In this document: piece by piece, positions 24,108 to 32,641 of the stretch | Numbering within the stretch: the stretch's first letter is position 1 | Layout: every line of letters starts with the position of its first letter | From: REEB426 sp964551975 | GTDB taxonomy: Bacteria > Actinomycetota > Actinomycetes > S36-B12 | Direction: 5' to 3' | Length of the DNA: 37,421 nucleotides | NCBI GenBank assembly: GCA_964551975.1 | Contig: CAZKFI010000016.1 | Coordinates: forward strand, 1-37,421 | Made by a program: the position numbers and the translations under genes | Notes under the pieces: model-generated | Told to the model about the DNA's origin: nothing | Databases searched by the model: none | The model's input: only the letters and a program-made list of their open reading frames with translations

Positions 24108-24761
24108 ATGCCTGGTTTGCGGATTGATGGCCCGGGTACCCGACGGCTTGCCTTCGGTACCGCACTGACGCTGATCGGTGCATTGGGTGTTGCTGTCAGT
24201 GTCGCTCCACCCGCCGGTGCCACTCGGGTCTGTATCGAATACCTGGACGGCTACCGCTGTGAAACCTTCCGGGAGCCGACACCGAAAGCGCCCGGCAATA
24301 CCCGAGGCATGACGATGTCGATCACTCCACAGGTGCTCACTGGAACCAACGAGTTACAAATCACTGGTGGGAGGTTTACCAAGGGTGAGGTTGTTCGAGC
24401 GTGGGTGTACAACATCTTCGGTCAAGGTCGCATGTCAGCGCTCACGAATGTCTACGAAGCCAATAAGAAGGGGCGGGTGAGCATCACCTACGCTCCCTCA
24501 ACCACGCTCTACGAGGCCTCCTGGGGTCAGCCCTACATGTGCATGCGTGGTGAACGATCCCTCAAGCTTGCCTGCGCCCCATTCAGCATCGCCGACTCCA
24601 GTGCACCCAATCCGCAGCCCACACCCACTTCCCCTGGCACGCCAGGTAGTCCCTCGGCACCGACGAGTCCATCGACGCCAGCCAGTCCGTCACCTTCATC
24701 AAGTGGCAGCCTGGCTCCTGGCTGCATCGATGCCGGGTTCACGATCATCTGCACCAACTAG
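24108..24761 (+). CDS. Secreted protein with Pro/Ser/Thr-rich tail, function unknown
   Basis: This is a 217-residue predicted exported protein. The signal peptide covers about 1-38: basic start, hydrophobic TALTLIGALGVAVSV, and a likely cut after PPAGA. The mature domain (about 39-160) has four cysteines and a TPQVLTGTNELQITG segment that suggests a beta-sandwich surface domain. A Pro/Ser/Thr-rich linker follows (about 165-203), then a short C-terminal piece with two cysteines that could form a disulphide. No catalytic motif or lipobox is visible. It diverges from GS copy 4 across only about 40 bases, and the ribosome site of the ATG is weak. It does not clearly belong to the catabolic pathway. 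Confidence 0.7.
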   Translation: MPGLRIDGPGTRRLAFGTALTLIGALGVAVSVAPPAGATRVCIEYLDGYRCETFREPTPKAPGNTRGMTMSITPQVLTGTNELQITGGRFTKGEVVRAWVYNIFGQGRMSALTNVYEANKKGRVSITYAPSTTLYEASWGQPYMCMRGERSLKLACAPFSIADSSAPNPQPTPTSPGTPGSPSAPTSPSTPASPSPSSSGSLAPGCIDAGFTIICTN

Positions 24762-24830
24762 TCACCCAAGGACAACAGACAGGGAGTGCATGATGCGCTC
24801 CTGCTCAGGGAAGGGCCGCTGAAGATCGCC

Positions 24831-26009
24831 ATGGGAAGCTTCGCCGAATCCATCACCGTCGAGGACCTGGAGCGCGATCCCTATCCGATCTTCGCTCGAC
24901 TGCGAGCTGAGGAACCGGTCGCTCGGGTCCCGGCGGTGAACTGCTGGTTGGTTACCCGCGCAGCTGAGGTCGAGGTGGTCTGCACGCGAACTGAGTGGTT
25001 CACGGCGCAAGCACCTGACTCACCGGTCGATATCTCATTTGGTGGACGCACCTTGATGACGATGGACGGCGATGAGCACCTAGAACTGCGGCGAAGCCTC
25101 GATGCCAAATTTCGACCACGAGTAGTTGCTACCTACATCGACGATCTCGTCACGCCCATCACCCAGCAGTACCTGGAGCAGCTGCTGACCAAACCAGTAC
25201 GAACTGCCGAACTGATGAGTGAGTACTTCGAGCCCATCAGTGTGCTGAGTTTGGGTCGTGTCCTCGGCCTCGGACACCTCAGCGCCCAGACACTGCAGGA
25301 CTGGTTCCACGGATTGGCGATGGGTGCCACCAACTTCGAGCAGGATCCGGGCAAACAGGCGATCTCAGATACGACCGCAGCGCAGATCGATGCTCAACTA
25401 CGACCCCTCATGACGAGACTGCAGACCGAACCCGATGACTCCACCATCGCAGCCATGCTCACCTCAGGTTGTCCCGTGGGGGGTTTCCGCAGTATCGAAC
25501 AGGTCATGCCGTCGCTCAAGGTGATCCTGCTTGGTGGAATGCAGGAGCCTGGCCATGGCGCAGGGGCATGCCTGGCCGCTCTGCTACTGCACCCCGAACA
25601 GTTCGCCTGGCTCCGCGCACATCCGCAGCACTGGGACGACGCGGTACACGAAGCACTGCGGTGGATTGCTCCGATCGGCACGCAACAGGCCACCGCAGTT
25701 GTCGATGTCGAGCTCGCCGGCAGGCTCATTCCTCAGGGTGACCTCGTTTCGGCCGTGGTCTCTAGCGCCTGCCACGACGAGTCCTTGTTCACTGAGCCAG
25801 GTCGGTTCGATATTCATCGACCCCGCCGACCGAATGCCGCGTTTGGATACGGACCACACTTTTGTGCCGGGCATCAGTTCGCTCGGGACCTGGAGCGAAT
25901 CAGCCTGAGCATGCTCGTTGAAGCACTCCCCGATCTGGAACTTACCCAGCCGGTTGAGTTCCGCGGTTGGGAATTCCGTGCACCAACCGCGCTACACGTG
26001 CGCTGGTAA
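24831..26009 (+). CDS. Cytochrome P450 with atypical I-helix
   Basis: This is a soluble bacterial P450 of 392 residues. The ExxR motif is EALR (274-277), and the heme loop FGYGPHFCAG (338-347) has ligand Cys345. The I-helix oxygen-activation segment reads GGMQEPGHG (235-243), so the usual acid-threonine pair of AGxDT is missing, with Glu-Pro in its place. I recall this GGxxEP form from some other bacterial P450s. It needs a ferredoxin and a reductase, and both are encoded just downstream on the opposite strand. The ATG at 24831 gives a normal N-terminus; a GTG at 24786 would add 15 unusual residues. It converges on the reductase gene with a 3-base gap. The substrate is unknown. Confidence 0.88.
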   Translation: MGSFAESITVEDLERDPYPIFARLRAEEPVARVPAVNCWLVTRAAEVEVVCTRTEWFTAQAPDSPVDISFGGRTLMTMDGDEHLELRRSLDAKFRPRVVATYIDDLVTPITQQYLEQLLTKPVRTAELMSEYFEPISVLSLGRVLGLGHLSAQTLQDWFHGLAMGATNFEQDPGKQAISDTTAAQIDAQLRPLMTRLQTEPDDSTIAAMLTSGCPVGGFRSIEQVMPSLKVILLGGMQEPGHGAGACLAALLLHPEQFAWLRAHPQHWDDAVHEALRWIAPIGTQQATAVVDVELAGRLIPQGDLVSAVVSSACHDESLFTEPGRFDIHRPRRPNAAFGYGPHFCAGHQFARDLERISLSMLVEALPDLELTQPVEFRGWEFRAPTALHVRW

Positions 26010-26012
26010 CAG

Positions 26013-27200
26013 TTACGCCACCGGCGCACGTGCCATGAGTTCCTTGCGGTATGGGGCGAGGTCCTTCGTGCGATCGATTCCCACCACCCCAACCAATCCG
26101 GTCTCATCCCGGTATTCCGCGATACAGGGCTCATCCGCAGTGCCTGAAGTGATGCTGATCTGCGTGGCTAGCCCCGGCATTCCGAAAGATTGAATGGTCG
26201 TGTCGTACTGGTCCGACCAGAACGAAGGCAGCGCCGTAAACGGAGAACGTGATGGGGAACGTCCAGTCAGCAGTGCTGCCAGGGTGGCACCTGCTCGTCG
26301 ACCAGTTTCCGTCGGCATGTTCCAGTGCTCTACTCTCCGCGCTACCGGCCCGAAGAGTGCATTCGGATAACGGGCGATGTCGCCTGCCGCAACTACGGCG
26401 GCGTCCGTACCGATAACTCGCATGTCCGCGTCCACAAGGACTCCATCTGAGAGATCCAGCCCGTTCCCTTCCAGCCATTCGACATTGGTGACCGAGCCCA
26501 CGGCTTCGATCAGGACATCCGCCGGAAGTTCGGTGCCGTCACTGAGTGTCACCGATCGCACGCGATCATCGCCGTGACAGCTGTCGAGCCCGTGGCCAAG
26601 GTGGAAGTGCACCCCATGGCTCTCGTGCCGGCGGCGCATTCCTGCCCCAAGCTCGATACCCAGTGGTCGCACCATGGGCTCGGGGTCAATGGCCACCATG
26701 TGCACCGTGGCACCTAATGTGCGCGCAGTCGCAGCGACCTCACAGCCGATGAATCCCGCACCGAGAATCACGACATTGGTGCCAGCGCTCAGCATCGGAC
26801 GCAATGCACGTGCATCGTCAATGGTGCGCAGCACCACACGCCCTGCCTTAGGGCCTGGAATGGGTAACAGGCGCGGTCGGATGCCGGTGGCTACAACCAG
26901 TCCATCAAATTCCCGCGTTGACCCGTCACCTAGGTGGACCTGACGATCAGTCAGGTCCACATGTTGGACCGGCTGGCCTAGCAGCCAGGTCACCTCGGCA
27001 AGGCTTTCGCGGCGGCGGAATTCCAGATCATTCGGCTGCACGCCGGCCAGCAGTGCTTCCTTAGAGAGCGGTGGGCGGTTGTACGGCGGGTACTCCTCGT
27101 CACCGATTACGGTGATCGGGCCGTCGTATCCGTTCGCTCGTAGAGATTCAGCAGTGCGCAGACCGGCCAGCCCGGCACCAACGATCAGGGCGCCTGCCAC
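26013..27200 (-). CDS. FAD-dependent ferredoxin reductase
   Basis: This is an NAD(P)H-dependent reductase of about 395 residues, the type that passes electrons to a ferredoxin for a P450 or dioxygenase. GAGLAG (8-13) binds FAD, YNRPPLSKE (40-48) is diagnostic of the putidaredoxin-reductase class, ATG lies at 104-106, GAGFIG (147-152) binds NAD(P)H, and GD at 273-274 contacts the flavin. The frame is open to a GTG at 27233. The GTG at 27200, immediately after the ferredoxin stop, gives the usual N-terminus (MAGALIVGAG). It is co-transcribed with the ferredoxin, and the nearest client is the convergent P450 gene. The second P450 could use it too. Confidence 0.86.
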   Translation of the reverse strand: MAGALIVGAGLAGLRTAESLRANGYDGPITVIGDEEYPPYNRPPLSKEALLAGVQPNDLEFRRRESLAEVTWLLGQPVQHVDLTDRQVHLGDGSTREFDGLVVATGIRPRLLPIPGPKAGRVVLRTIDDARALRPMLSAGTNVVILGAGFIGCEVAATARTLGATVHMVAIDPEPMVRPLGIELGAGMRRRHESHGVHFHLGHGLDSCHGDDRVRSVTLSDGTELPADVLIEAVGSVTNVEWLEGNGLDLSDGVLVDADMRVIGTDAAVVAAGDIARYPNALFGPVARRVEHWNMPTETGRRAGATLAALLTGRSPSRSPFTALPSFWSDQYDTTIQSFGMPGLATQISITSGTADEPCIAEYRDETGLVGVVGIDRTKDLAPYRKELMARAPVA

Positions 27201-27202
27201 GA

Positions 27203-27394
27203 CTACGTAATCGTGATTGCCTGCATCGGGCACACATCCGCCGCGGCCTCGACATCACTGCGCCGAGCGTCGTCAACTTCTTTCACGAACTTCAACTTGC
27301 CTTCATCGTCCAACTCGAAGACGTCGGGTGCCTCGTAGCAGCACTGCCCGTAGTTCTGGCACAGGTTCATATCCACAGTGATCTTGACGGTCAC
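27203..27394 (-). CDS. [3Fe-4S] ferredoxin
   Basis: This is a 63-residue single-cluster ferredoxin of the type that serves actinobacterial P450s. Cluster ligands are Cys12, Cys18 and Cys55 (followed by Pro). The position that would hold the fourth ligand of a [4Fe-4S] cluster is Tyr15 (CQNYGQC), so a [3Fe-4S] cluster is expected. An extra Cys19 lies next to Cys18. The GTG at 27394 follows AGAGAGGA; the upstream extension to 27433 has no ferredoxin character. It sits just before the reductase gene. Confidence 0.88.
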   Translation of the reverse strand: MTVKITVDMNLCQNYGQCCYEAPDVFELDDEGKLKFVKEVDDARRSDVEAAADVCPMQAITIT

Positions 27395-27429
27395 GAAACG
27401 AATTCCTCTCTGCTGGTGAAACCCGATTA

Positions 27430-28314
27430 TCACTCACTTGACTGTGGTTCGACCCGCGATGGATACAGGTCCTTGGAAGGCGTCCGGATGCCGCGAAACT
27501 CCCAATCACCGCCTAGGGCCGTTGAGATGACCTCTTCACTCTCCGTTGGTTGCGCACCAACGTCAGTGCGCACTGCAGTCGGCCCATCAACGATGCGGTT
27601 GACCAAGGTTCCTAGGCCCTCAACTTCAACCTCAACGACATCACCGGGCTGAACGGGTCGGGAGAAAGCCGGTGTACCCGAGAACAGCAGATCACCCGGT
27701 ACCAGCGTGATGAGGCGCGCGATGTCGGCTACCAGGTAGTGCATGTCCCATTCCATTTCGGCGGTCGTTGAGTTCTGCTTCACGACGCCATTCACCCGCG
27801 TTTGAATGCCCTTATTGCGGAAATCCCAATCCGTCACAAGTCCGGGACCGACTGGTGCCAAGGTGTCGCTGCCCTTGACGCGCAGCATCGAGCCCGCGTC
27901 GGTGTCACGGAAATCGTGCAATCCGTAGTCGTTGCCCACCGTGTATCCGGCGATGTAGTCAGCCGCTTCGTTCGGTGCGATATTTCGACAGGTCTTACCG
28001 ATTGCGATCACAATCTCACCCTCGTAGTTGAGCCACTTGCACCCAACGGGTCGAACGACGGCAGCGTTATGGGCGTTGAGCGCGGTAATCGGCTTATGGA
28101 AATAGGTAGGCGCCGGTGGAAGCCGGGTCATGAATTCATCGGTGCGGGATTGGTAGTTCAAATGCACGCAGATGATCTTGGTCGGCTGAGTTGGCGGCAG
28201 GTGGATAGCTTCGGTCACGCCGATGGTTCGTCCGTCGGCAGCCACCAATTCATCGCCCCGTCGCACCACCTGGCAGGGGTAACCGTCAAGCAGGATCCGG
28301 CGGTACTCGGTCAT
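27430..28314 (-). CDS. Fumarylacetoacetate hydrolase (FAH)-family isomerase/decarboxylase
   Basis: This is a FAH-fold enzyme of 294 residues. Metal ligands are Glu98, Glu100 (NYEGE) and Asp129 (NDYG), with FHKP at 72-75 and KGSD at 148-151 near the active site. The family includes HpaG, which decarboxylates and isomerises the ring-cleavage product in homoprotocatechuate breakdown. The upstream genes are a LigB-type dioxygenase and an aldehyde dehydrogenase, so an HpaG-like role is the best inference; plain C-C bond hydrolysis is the alternative. The ATG at 28314 forms an ATGA overlap with the dioxygenase stop, and an upstream in-frame start at 28338 is rejected. Confidence 0.86.
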   Translation of the reverse strand: MTEYRRILLDGYPCQVVRRGDELVAADGRTIGVTEAIHLPPTQPTKIICVHLNYQSRTDEFMTRLPPAPTYFHKPITALNAHNAAVVRPVGCKWLNYEGEIVIAIGKTCRNIAPNEAADYIAGYTVGNDYGLHDFRDTDAGSMLRVKGSDTLAPVGPGLVTDWDFRNKGIQTRVNGVVKQNSTTAEMEWDMHYLVADIARLITLVPGDLLFSGTPAFSRPVQPGDVVEVEVEGLGTLVNRIVDGPTAVRTDVGAQPTESEEVISTALGGDWEFRGIRTPSKDLYPSRVEPQSSE

Positions 28315-29210
28315 GCCGCCACCGCGTCCTTGGTCCACCCTGCTGCTGGGCGGTCAAACCACAGGTGCACCTGGCCGGTGCCGATGGAGTTCTCGTACTG
28401 GCTGTACAGGCGACCCGGCGCGATGACGGCATCTTCGCCAAGTGCCCCGATCATCATCAGATAGTGCGCGAAGCGGGCCTCGGGTTTGTAGTTGAGGAAT
28501 TCCGGCATGGTTTCCAGAACCCGGGCATGGTCACCCTGCTCGAACCAGCGAATCCGCTCCTCATCCGCAGCCCGTGCCTGTGGGGTGAAAATATGTGATG
28601 GATCGCTTGCCTCGTGACTGCGTAGTTCGCGCAGCGGCCAGAAGGTGTGGGAGAGGGCTCCGGAGGCGATGAGGATGACGCGACGCTCCGACTTTGTGAT
28701 TGCCGCTTTGATGGCGCGGCCGGCCCGCAGGAAATCTTCAGTTTCCCCGGTCTGGCACACGCTGACCGAGATCCACCGCTTGTCGTCCAGACCGCGGCCG
28801 AGGAAATCCCACAGATTGACCGTGGCATAGAAGATCGGCAAGTACGGGTCGTCGATCGGGGTCATCCAGGTGCCTGCTGCCTCACCCTCGGCGCCGATCG
28901 CGCGGGCCAGATCAGGATCACCGCGGAAGTCGTACGGGATGCGGGTCATACCGCGGGGTAACTCTTCTGAGGTGAACAGGCCTGCGCGCCGATCCTGGGC
29001 GGTGACCACGAACTCCACCGTGGTTGCCCAATGTGAGTCCAACACGATGACCGTGTCGTAATCGAGTTGGTCGAAGACCTCAGTTCGTAGTCGATGCAGG
29101 CCTGGAACCAGGGAGATTTCCTGGCCCTCGTTGAGTTCCTTGCGGATCCTCTCGGGCAGCATGATCGTTGGGACATGTGCCAGCAGTCCAGCACCTACGA
29201 CCTCGCCCAT
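28311..29210 (-). CDS. LigB-type extradiol ring-cleavage dioxygenase (HpaD-like)
   Basis: This is a non-heme iron(II) dioxygenase of the LigB superfamily, 299 residues. Probable iron ligands are His12 (LLAHVP), His60 (DSHW) and Glu244 (KPEAR); His188 (GALSH) fits the catalytic acid-base. Length and flanking genes resemble HpaD, which opens 3,4-dihydroxyphenylacetate at the 2,3 position. The ATG at 29210 follows AAGGAG, two bases after the aldehyde dehydrogenase stop. An extension to 29279 lies inside that gene and is rejected. Another catechol, such as a substituted protocatechuate, cannot be excluded. Confidence 0.87.
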   Translation of the reverse strand: MGEVVGAGLLAHVPTIMLPERIRKELNEGQEISLVPGLHRLRTEVFDQLDYDTVIVLDSHWATTVEFVVTAQDRRAGLFTSEELPRGMTRIPYDFRGDPDLARAIGAEGEAAGTWMTPIDDPYLPIFYATVNLWDFLGRGLDDKRWISVSVCQTGETEDFLRAGRAIKAAITKSERRVILIASGALSHTFWPLRELRSHEASDPSHIFTPQARAADEERIRWFEQGDHARVLETMPEFLNYKPEARFAHYLMMIGALGEDAVIAPGRLYSQYENSIGTGQVHLWFDRPAAGWTKDAVAA

Positions 29211-29212
29211 GG

Positions 29213-30676
29213 CTACTCCTTCCAGCCGTTCGGAGAGAAGACAGTGTTTTTGACATCGGCATAGAAGTCGAAGGACCACAGGCCGCCCTCACGCCCGATC
29301 CCCGACTTACGTGACCCACCGAACGGGGCGGCGAGGTCACGCACGAAGAAACAGTTGACCCAGATAGTGCCGGCAACGAGGAACTTGCAGAAGTCCTCTG
29401 CCCGCTGACGGCTGCCGGTCACCACGCACGCAGCGAGGCCATAGTCGGTGCCGTTGGCCAACTGCAGTCCCTCGTCATCCGTTTCGAAGGTCTGCATCGT
29501 GAGAACTGGACCGAAGACCTCCTGGGTGAGGATCTCACTTCCGGGCTGTGCGTCAGCAATCAATGTGGGCTGGAAGTAATGGGTGCCCAGCGCACTGTTG
29601 CGTCCGCCACCGAACACAACACGCGCACCTGCCTCACGCGCCCGGGTGACGAATCCTTCAACTCGCGCGAGGTGATCCAGGTGAATGTTGGGACCGATCT
29701 GCGTTTCCTCATCACGTGGATCACCCTGACGAATACTCGCTGCGCGCTCAGCAAAACGAGCAGCGAACGCCTCTGCGATGCCACGTTGCACGAGCAGGCG
29801 GGTACCGGCCAGACATACCTGCCCGGCGTTGTCGTACTGCTCGATAGCGAGGTCTACCGCGAGGTCGAGATCGGCGTCATCCAGGATCACCGTCGGACTT
29901 TTGCCACCCAACTCGAACGAGCAGGGCACGAGGTTTTCAGCCGCAGCATGCGCCACCTTTTTTGCGGTGGGCACTGAGCCGGTGAAGCAGATTCGGGAAA
30001 TCCCCGGGTGCGCGGCCAGTGCCGCGCCTGCCTCCGGTCCCAATCCCTGTAACACGTTGAACACCCCAGCTGGCAGCCCTGCGTCATGCGCCAACTGGGC
30101 GAAATAGGAAGCCGTCAGCGGGGCCCACTCCGGTGGCTTCAGTACGACGGTGTCGCCCGATGCCAGGGCTGGCCCGATGCGCCAGGTTGCCAACATGAGT
30201 GGGGCATTCCACGGCGTGATGATGGCTGCCACGCCGGATGGATCCCAGCTCACGTGATTGGTATGGCCGCGGGTCTCGAAGATCGGGTGTCGTAGCTGCT
30301 CGACGGCATAGTCCGCGAAGAATCGAAGGTTCATCACCACACGGGGCATCACCCCACGTCGATGTGAACGCAGCAGGGAACCGTTATCGGCGGTCTCTAA
30401 CTGCGCGAGCTCCTCGAGATGAGCCTCAACGTTGTCGGCGACGCGATGCAGGATCGCACCGCGCTCCACGGACGAGAGTCGGGCCCAGGCCGGAAAGGCA
30501 GCGCGCGCCGCAGCGACTGCCGCATCGGCCTCAGCCTGCCCGCCTCTCGCCACCTCCGCCAAGACTCGCCCATCGATCGGCGAAACATCGGTGAAGGTCT
30601 GCTCCGATGAAACGCGTTGGCCGCCGATCCAGTGCCGGGTATCCACCTGAACGCCGGCAACGGTTGCGGTCTCCAC
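29213..30676 (-). CDS. Aldehyde dehydrogenase (HpaE-like semialdehyde dehydrogenase)
   Basis: This is an NAD(P)-dependent aldehyde dehydrogenase of 487 residues. TPWNAP (154-159) has Asn156, Lys180 (VLKPPEW) contacts the cofactor, FELGGKSP has Glu255, and GQVCLAG has the nucleophile Cys288. It is the first of three tightly linked genes, followed by a LigB-type dioxygenase and a FAH protein. It therefore most likely oxidises the semialdehyde made by ring cleavage, as HpaE does with 5-carboxymethyl-2-hydroxymuconate semialdehyde. The GTG at 30676 follows an excellent AAGGAGG site. It may also act on aldehydes from the amine pathway. Confidence 0.89.
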   Translation of the reverse strand: METATVAGVQVDTRHWIGGQRVSSEQTFTDVSPIDGRVLAEVARGGQAEADAAVAAARAAFPAWARLSSVERGAILHRVADNVEAHLEELAQLETADNGSLLRSHRRGVMPRVVMNLRFFADYAVEQLRHPIFETRGHTNHVSWDPSGVAAIITPWNAPLMLATWRIGPALASGDTVVLKPPEWAPLTASYFAQLAHDAGLPAGVFNVLQGLGPEAGAALAAHPGISRICFTGSVPTAKKVAHAAAENLVPCSFELGGKSPTVILDDADLDLAVDLAIEQYDNAGQVCLAGTRLLVQRGIAEAFAARFAERAASIRQGDPRDEETQIGPNIHLDHLARVEGFVTRAREAGARVVFGGGRNSALGTHYFQPTLIADAQPGSEILTQEVFGPVLTMQTFETDDEGLQLANGTDYGLAACVVTGSRQRAEDFCKFLVAGTIWVNCFFVRDLAAPFGGSRKSGIGREGGLWSFDFYADVKNTVFSPNGWKE

Positions 30677-30756
30677 CTACGCCTCCTTAGCCGATTCGTT
30701 CGGCCCCTAATGGATTTGCAGGATAGTGCACCACGCGAGCGGCGTCCGACTTTTGA

Positions 30757-31257
30757 TCAGCTCGCAGTCTCGGCGGCTTGCACGAGCGCCCGCAACATCT
30801 GGGCTGCGGCCCCGAGATCACCCTCGCCGATATGCCTTGCCAGGTGGCGTTCTTCGTGATTAAAGGCCGGGAAAAGGCGCTTCATGAGCCGACGGCCCGC
30901 CGGGGTCAAATTGACCAGAACCAGTCGACCATCCCGCTCGCTGCGTGTCCGAGTGACGAGCTCATGGTTTTCCAGGGTGGTGAGTACGCCACTGAGCGTC
31001 GCCTTGGAGAATCCGCCCTCGGCAGCAATCTGGCGTGTCTCAATGGGTTCCCAGATCCAGGTCACCCAGAGCACCACGAAGGCCGTCCAGGTGAGGTCCG
31101 ACTTGGCCAGCACCGTGCGCTCTAGGTGATTTCGCACGGCGTTGGAGGCGCGGAAGAGATTCGAAATCACTGCCATGGCTTCGAAATCCAGGTCAAGGTC
31201 ACCGAGTTTTGAGGCAACCGCCCGCTCTGTCTCACCAAGGGTGTGCGAGCCCGCCAT
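30757..31257 (-). CDS. MarR-family transcriptional regulator
   Basis: This is a 166-residue winged-helix regulator. The DNA-binding core is about 60-120, with QIAAEGGFSKATLSGVLT as the recognition region and ERDGRLVLVNLTPAG as the wing. Helices at both ends would form the dimer. MarR proteins such as HpaR usually repress adjacent aromatic-catabolism genes and release on binding phenolic ligands. Here the aldehyde dehydrogenase-dioxygenase-FAH genes lie downstream on the same strand and a P450 gene diverges, so both are candidate targets. The ATG at 31257 is chosen because the frame upstream (to 31515) overlaps the P450 gene; its ribosome site is weak. Confidence 0.85.
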   Translation of the reverse strand: MAGSHTLGETERAVASKLGDLDLDFEAMAVISNLFRASNAVRNHLERTVLAKSDLTWTAFVVLWVTWIWEPIETRQIAAEGGFSKATLSGVLTTLENHELVTRTRSERDGRLVLVNLTPAGRRLMKRLFPAFNHEERHLARHIGEGDLGAAAQMLRALVQAAETAS

Positions 31258-31316
31258 ACCCGAAGTCTGCCAATCCGGTACCTGGAACGCGAGGGGGCGT
31301 CTACAGTGGGTGATGA

Positions 31317-31328
31317 TTCGGGTCCGAA
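31317..31328. promoter_or_regulatory. Inverted repeat in the marR/P450 divergent promoter
   Basis: TTCGG-GT-CCGAA is a perfect 5+5 inverted repeat in the 133-base gap between marR and the second P450 gene. It is a plausible MarR operator. The adjoining CCGAACGA also occurs upstream of the aldehyde dehydrogenase gene and of GS copy 5. Confidence 0.4.
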
Positions 31329-31390
31329 CGAGTTTGCGGCTACTCCGCTCTCGGACGGCCGTTGGGTCCAAGGGGATTGGAGGAGGCAGC

Positions 31391-32641
31391 ATGGCCTCAA
31401 TGACAGTTGCGAGTTTGGCGGACAACGATCTCTTCGCCAACGGTGCGCCCTGGGAAGTTTTCGCCGAACTCCGGCGCAATGATCCCGTCTCCTGGCAGGA
31501 GGAAGCTGCTCCCAATCACGGCTTCTGGGCAGTGACCCGATACGAGGACATCATGACCGTCCTCATGGACACGCAGACCTATTCCAGTGAGATCGGTGCC
31601 ACCGCACTGGAGGAGCTCGATGCCAGCCAGATCGAGATTCGCAAATCCATGCTCGACATGGACGGTGAGCGGCACCGCGCACTTCGTAAGTTGCTGCAGT
31701 ACGACTTCACCCCACGCGCGCTTGCCGTTTATGAAACGTTCCTACGTGGCCTCACTGCGAACACGGTGGATGCGGCATTGCAGCAGGAGCGGTTCGACTT
31801 CGTTGCCGAGGTAGCGGCTGACTTTCCCATTCGCGTGCTGGCAAAGCTCATGGACGTCCCTGAGGCCGATATTCCCCAGCTCATCAAGTGGGGGAACCGG
31901 ATGGTGGGAAATACCGATCCGGAACATGCTGATGTCCTTCTTGATAGCGACGAAAGTGAAAAATACCGAGACCTACCCTTCCGCAGTCCCGCGGCACTTG
32001 AGGTATTCGACTATGGATTCATGCTTGCCAATGCACGAAGGGGCGGTGACGGCGTCGACATCGTCTCCCGCCTGGTGAACCAAGTTCCCGTTGATGGTCG
32101 ACCCTTGGACGATCGCGACTTCCGCAACTACTTCCTGCTGCTCGTCATCGCTGGTAACGAGACAACGCGTCACACGATCTCGCACACGATGAATAACCTG
32201 ATCAACAACCCCGAGGCAATCGCTCTGCTGCGTGCCCAGCCCGAGTTGATCCCTTGGGCGGTGGAGGAGTTCCTCCGCTGTGCCTCGCCGGTCTACCACA
32301 TGCGGCGCACGACGACCAAAGACACCGTGCTGGGGGGACGCGAGATCAAGGCCGGCCAGAAGGTCGTCTGCTGGTTTGCTTCGGGTAATCGCGACGAGGA
32401 AGTCTTCATCGATCCGATGCGATTCGATGTCACGCGCAAACCCAATGAGCACATGGCCTTCGGACGTGGCGGGCCACATATGTGCCTAGGTAATTCACTG
32501 GCACGGCTGGAAATCCGCATCATGTTCGAGGACCTGCTGGCACGCCCGGTGGAGATCACCCGCGATGGTGAGATCGACTACCTACGTTCGAACTTCATCC
32601 ACGGAATCAAACGCTTCCCTGTGCGCGCCGTACCTCGCTAA
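31391..32641 (+). CDS. Cytochrome P450, canonical I-helix
   Basis: This is a soluble bacterial P450 of 416 residues. The I-helix has AGNETT (254-259) with a normal acid-threonine pair, ExxR is EFLR (293-296), and the heme loop FGRGGPHMCLG has ligand Cys365. The heme loop is one residue longer than the common FGxGxHxCxG, as in the CYP125-like group. It hydroxylates or dealkylates an unidentified substrate with electrons from a ferredoxin, possibly the one at 27203. The ATG at 31391 follows GGAGGAGGC; the longer frame to 31142 is antisense to marR. It diverges from marR and overlaps the convergent amidotransferase gene by 4 bases. Confidence 0.9.
   Translation: MASMTVASLADNDLFANGAPWEVFAELRRNDPVSWQEEAAPNHGFWAVTRYEDIMTVLMDTQTYSSEIGATALEELDASQIEIRKSMLDMDGERHRALRKLLQYDFTPRALAVYETFLRGLTANTVDAALQQERFDFVAEVAADFPIRVLAKLMDVPEADIPQLIKWGNRMVGNTDPEHADVLLDSDESEKYRDLPFRSPAALEVFDYGFMLANARRGGDGVDIVSRLVNQVPVDGRPLDDRDFRNYFLLLVIAGNETTRHTISHTMNNLINNPEAIALLRAQPELIPWAVEEFLRCASPVYHMRRTTTKDTVLGGREIKAGQKVVCWFASGNRDEEVFIDPMRFDVTRKPNEHMAFGRGGPHMCLGNSLARLEIRIMFEDLLARPVEITRDGEIDYLRSNFIHGIKRFPVRAVPR

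Noticed and set aside
27968..27975. Another TCGTTCGG (CCGAACGA) copy as an operator.
   Set aside because: It lies inside the FAH coding region and is best taken as chance.
31142..31390. Longer N-terminus of the second P450.
   Set aside because: It is antisense to marR, and GGAGGAGGC directly precedes the ATG at 31391.
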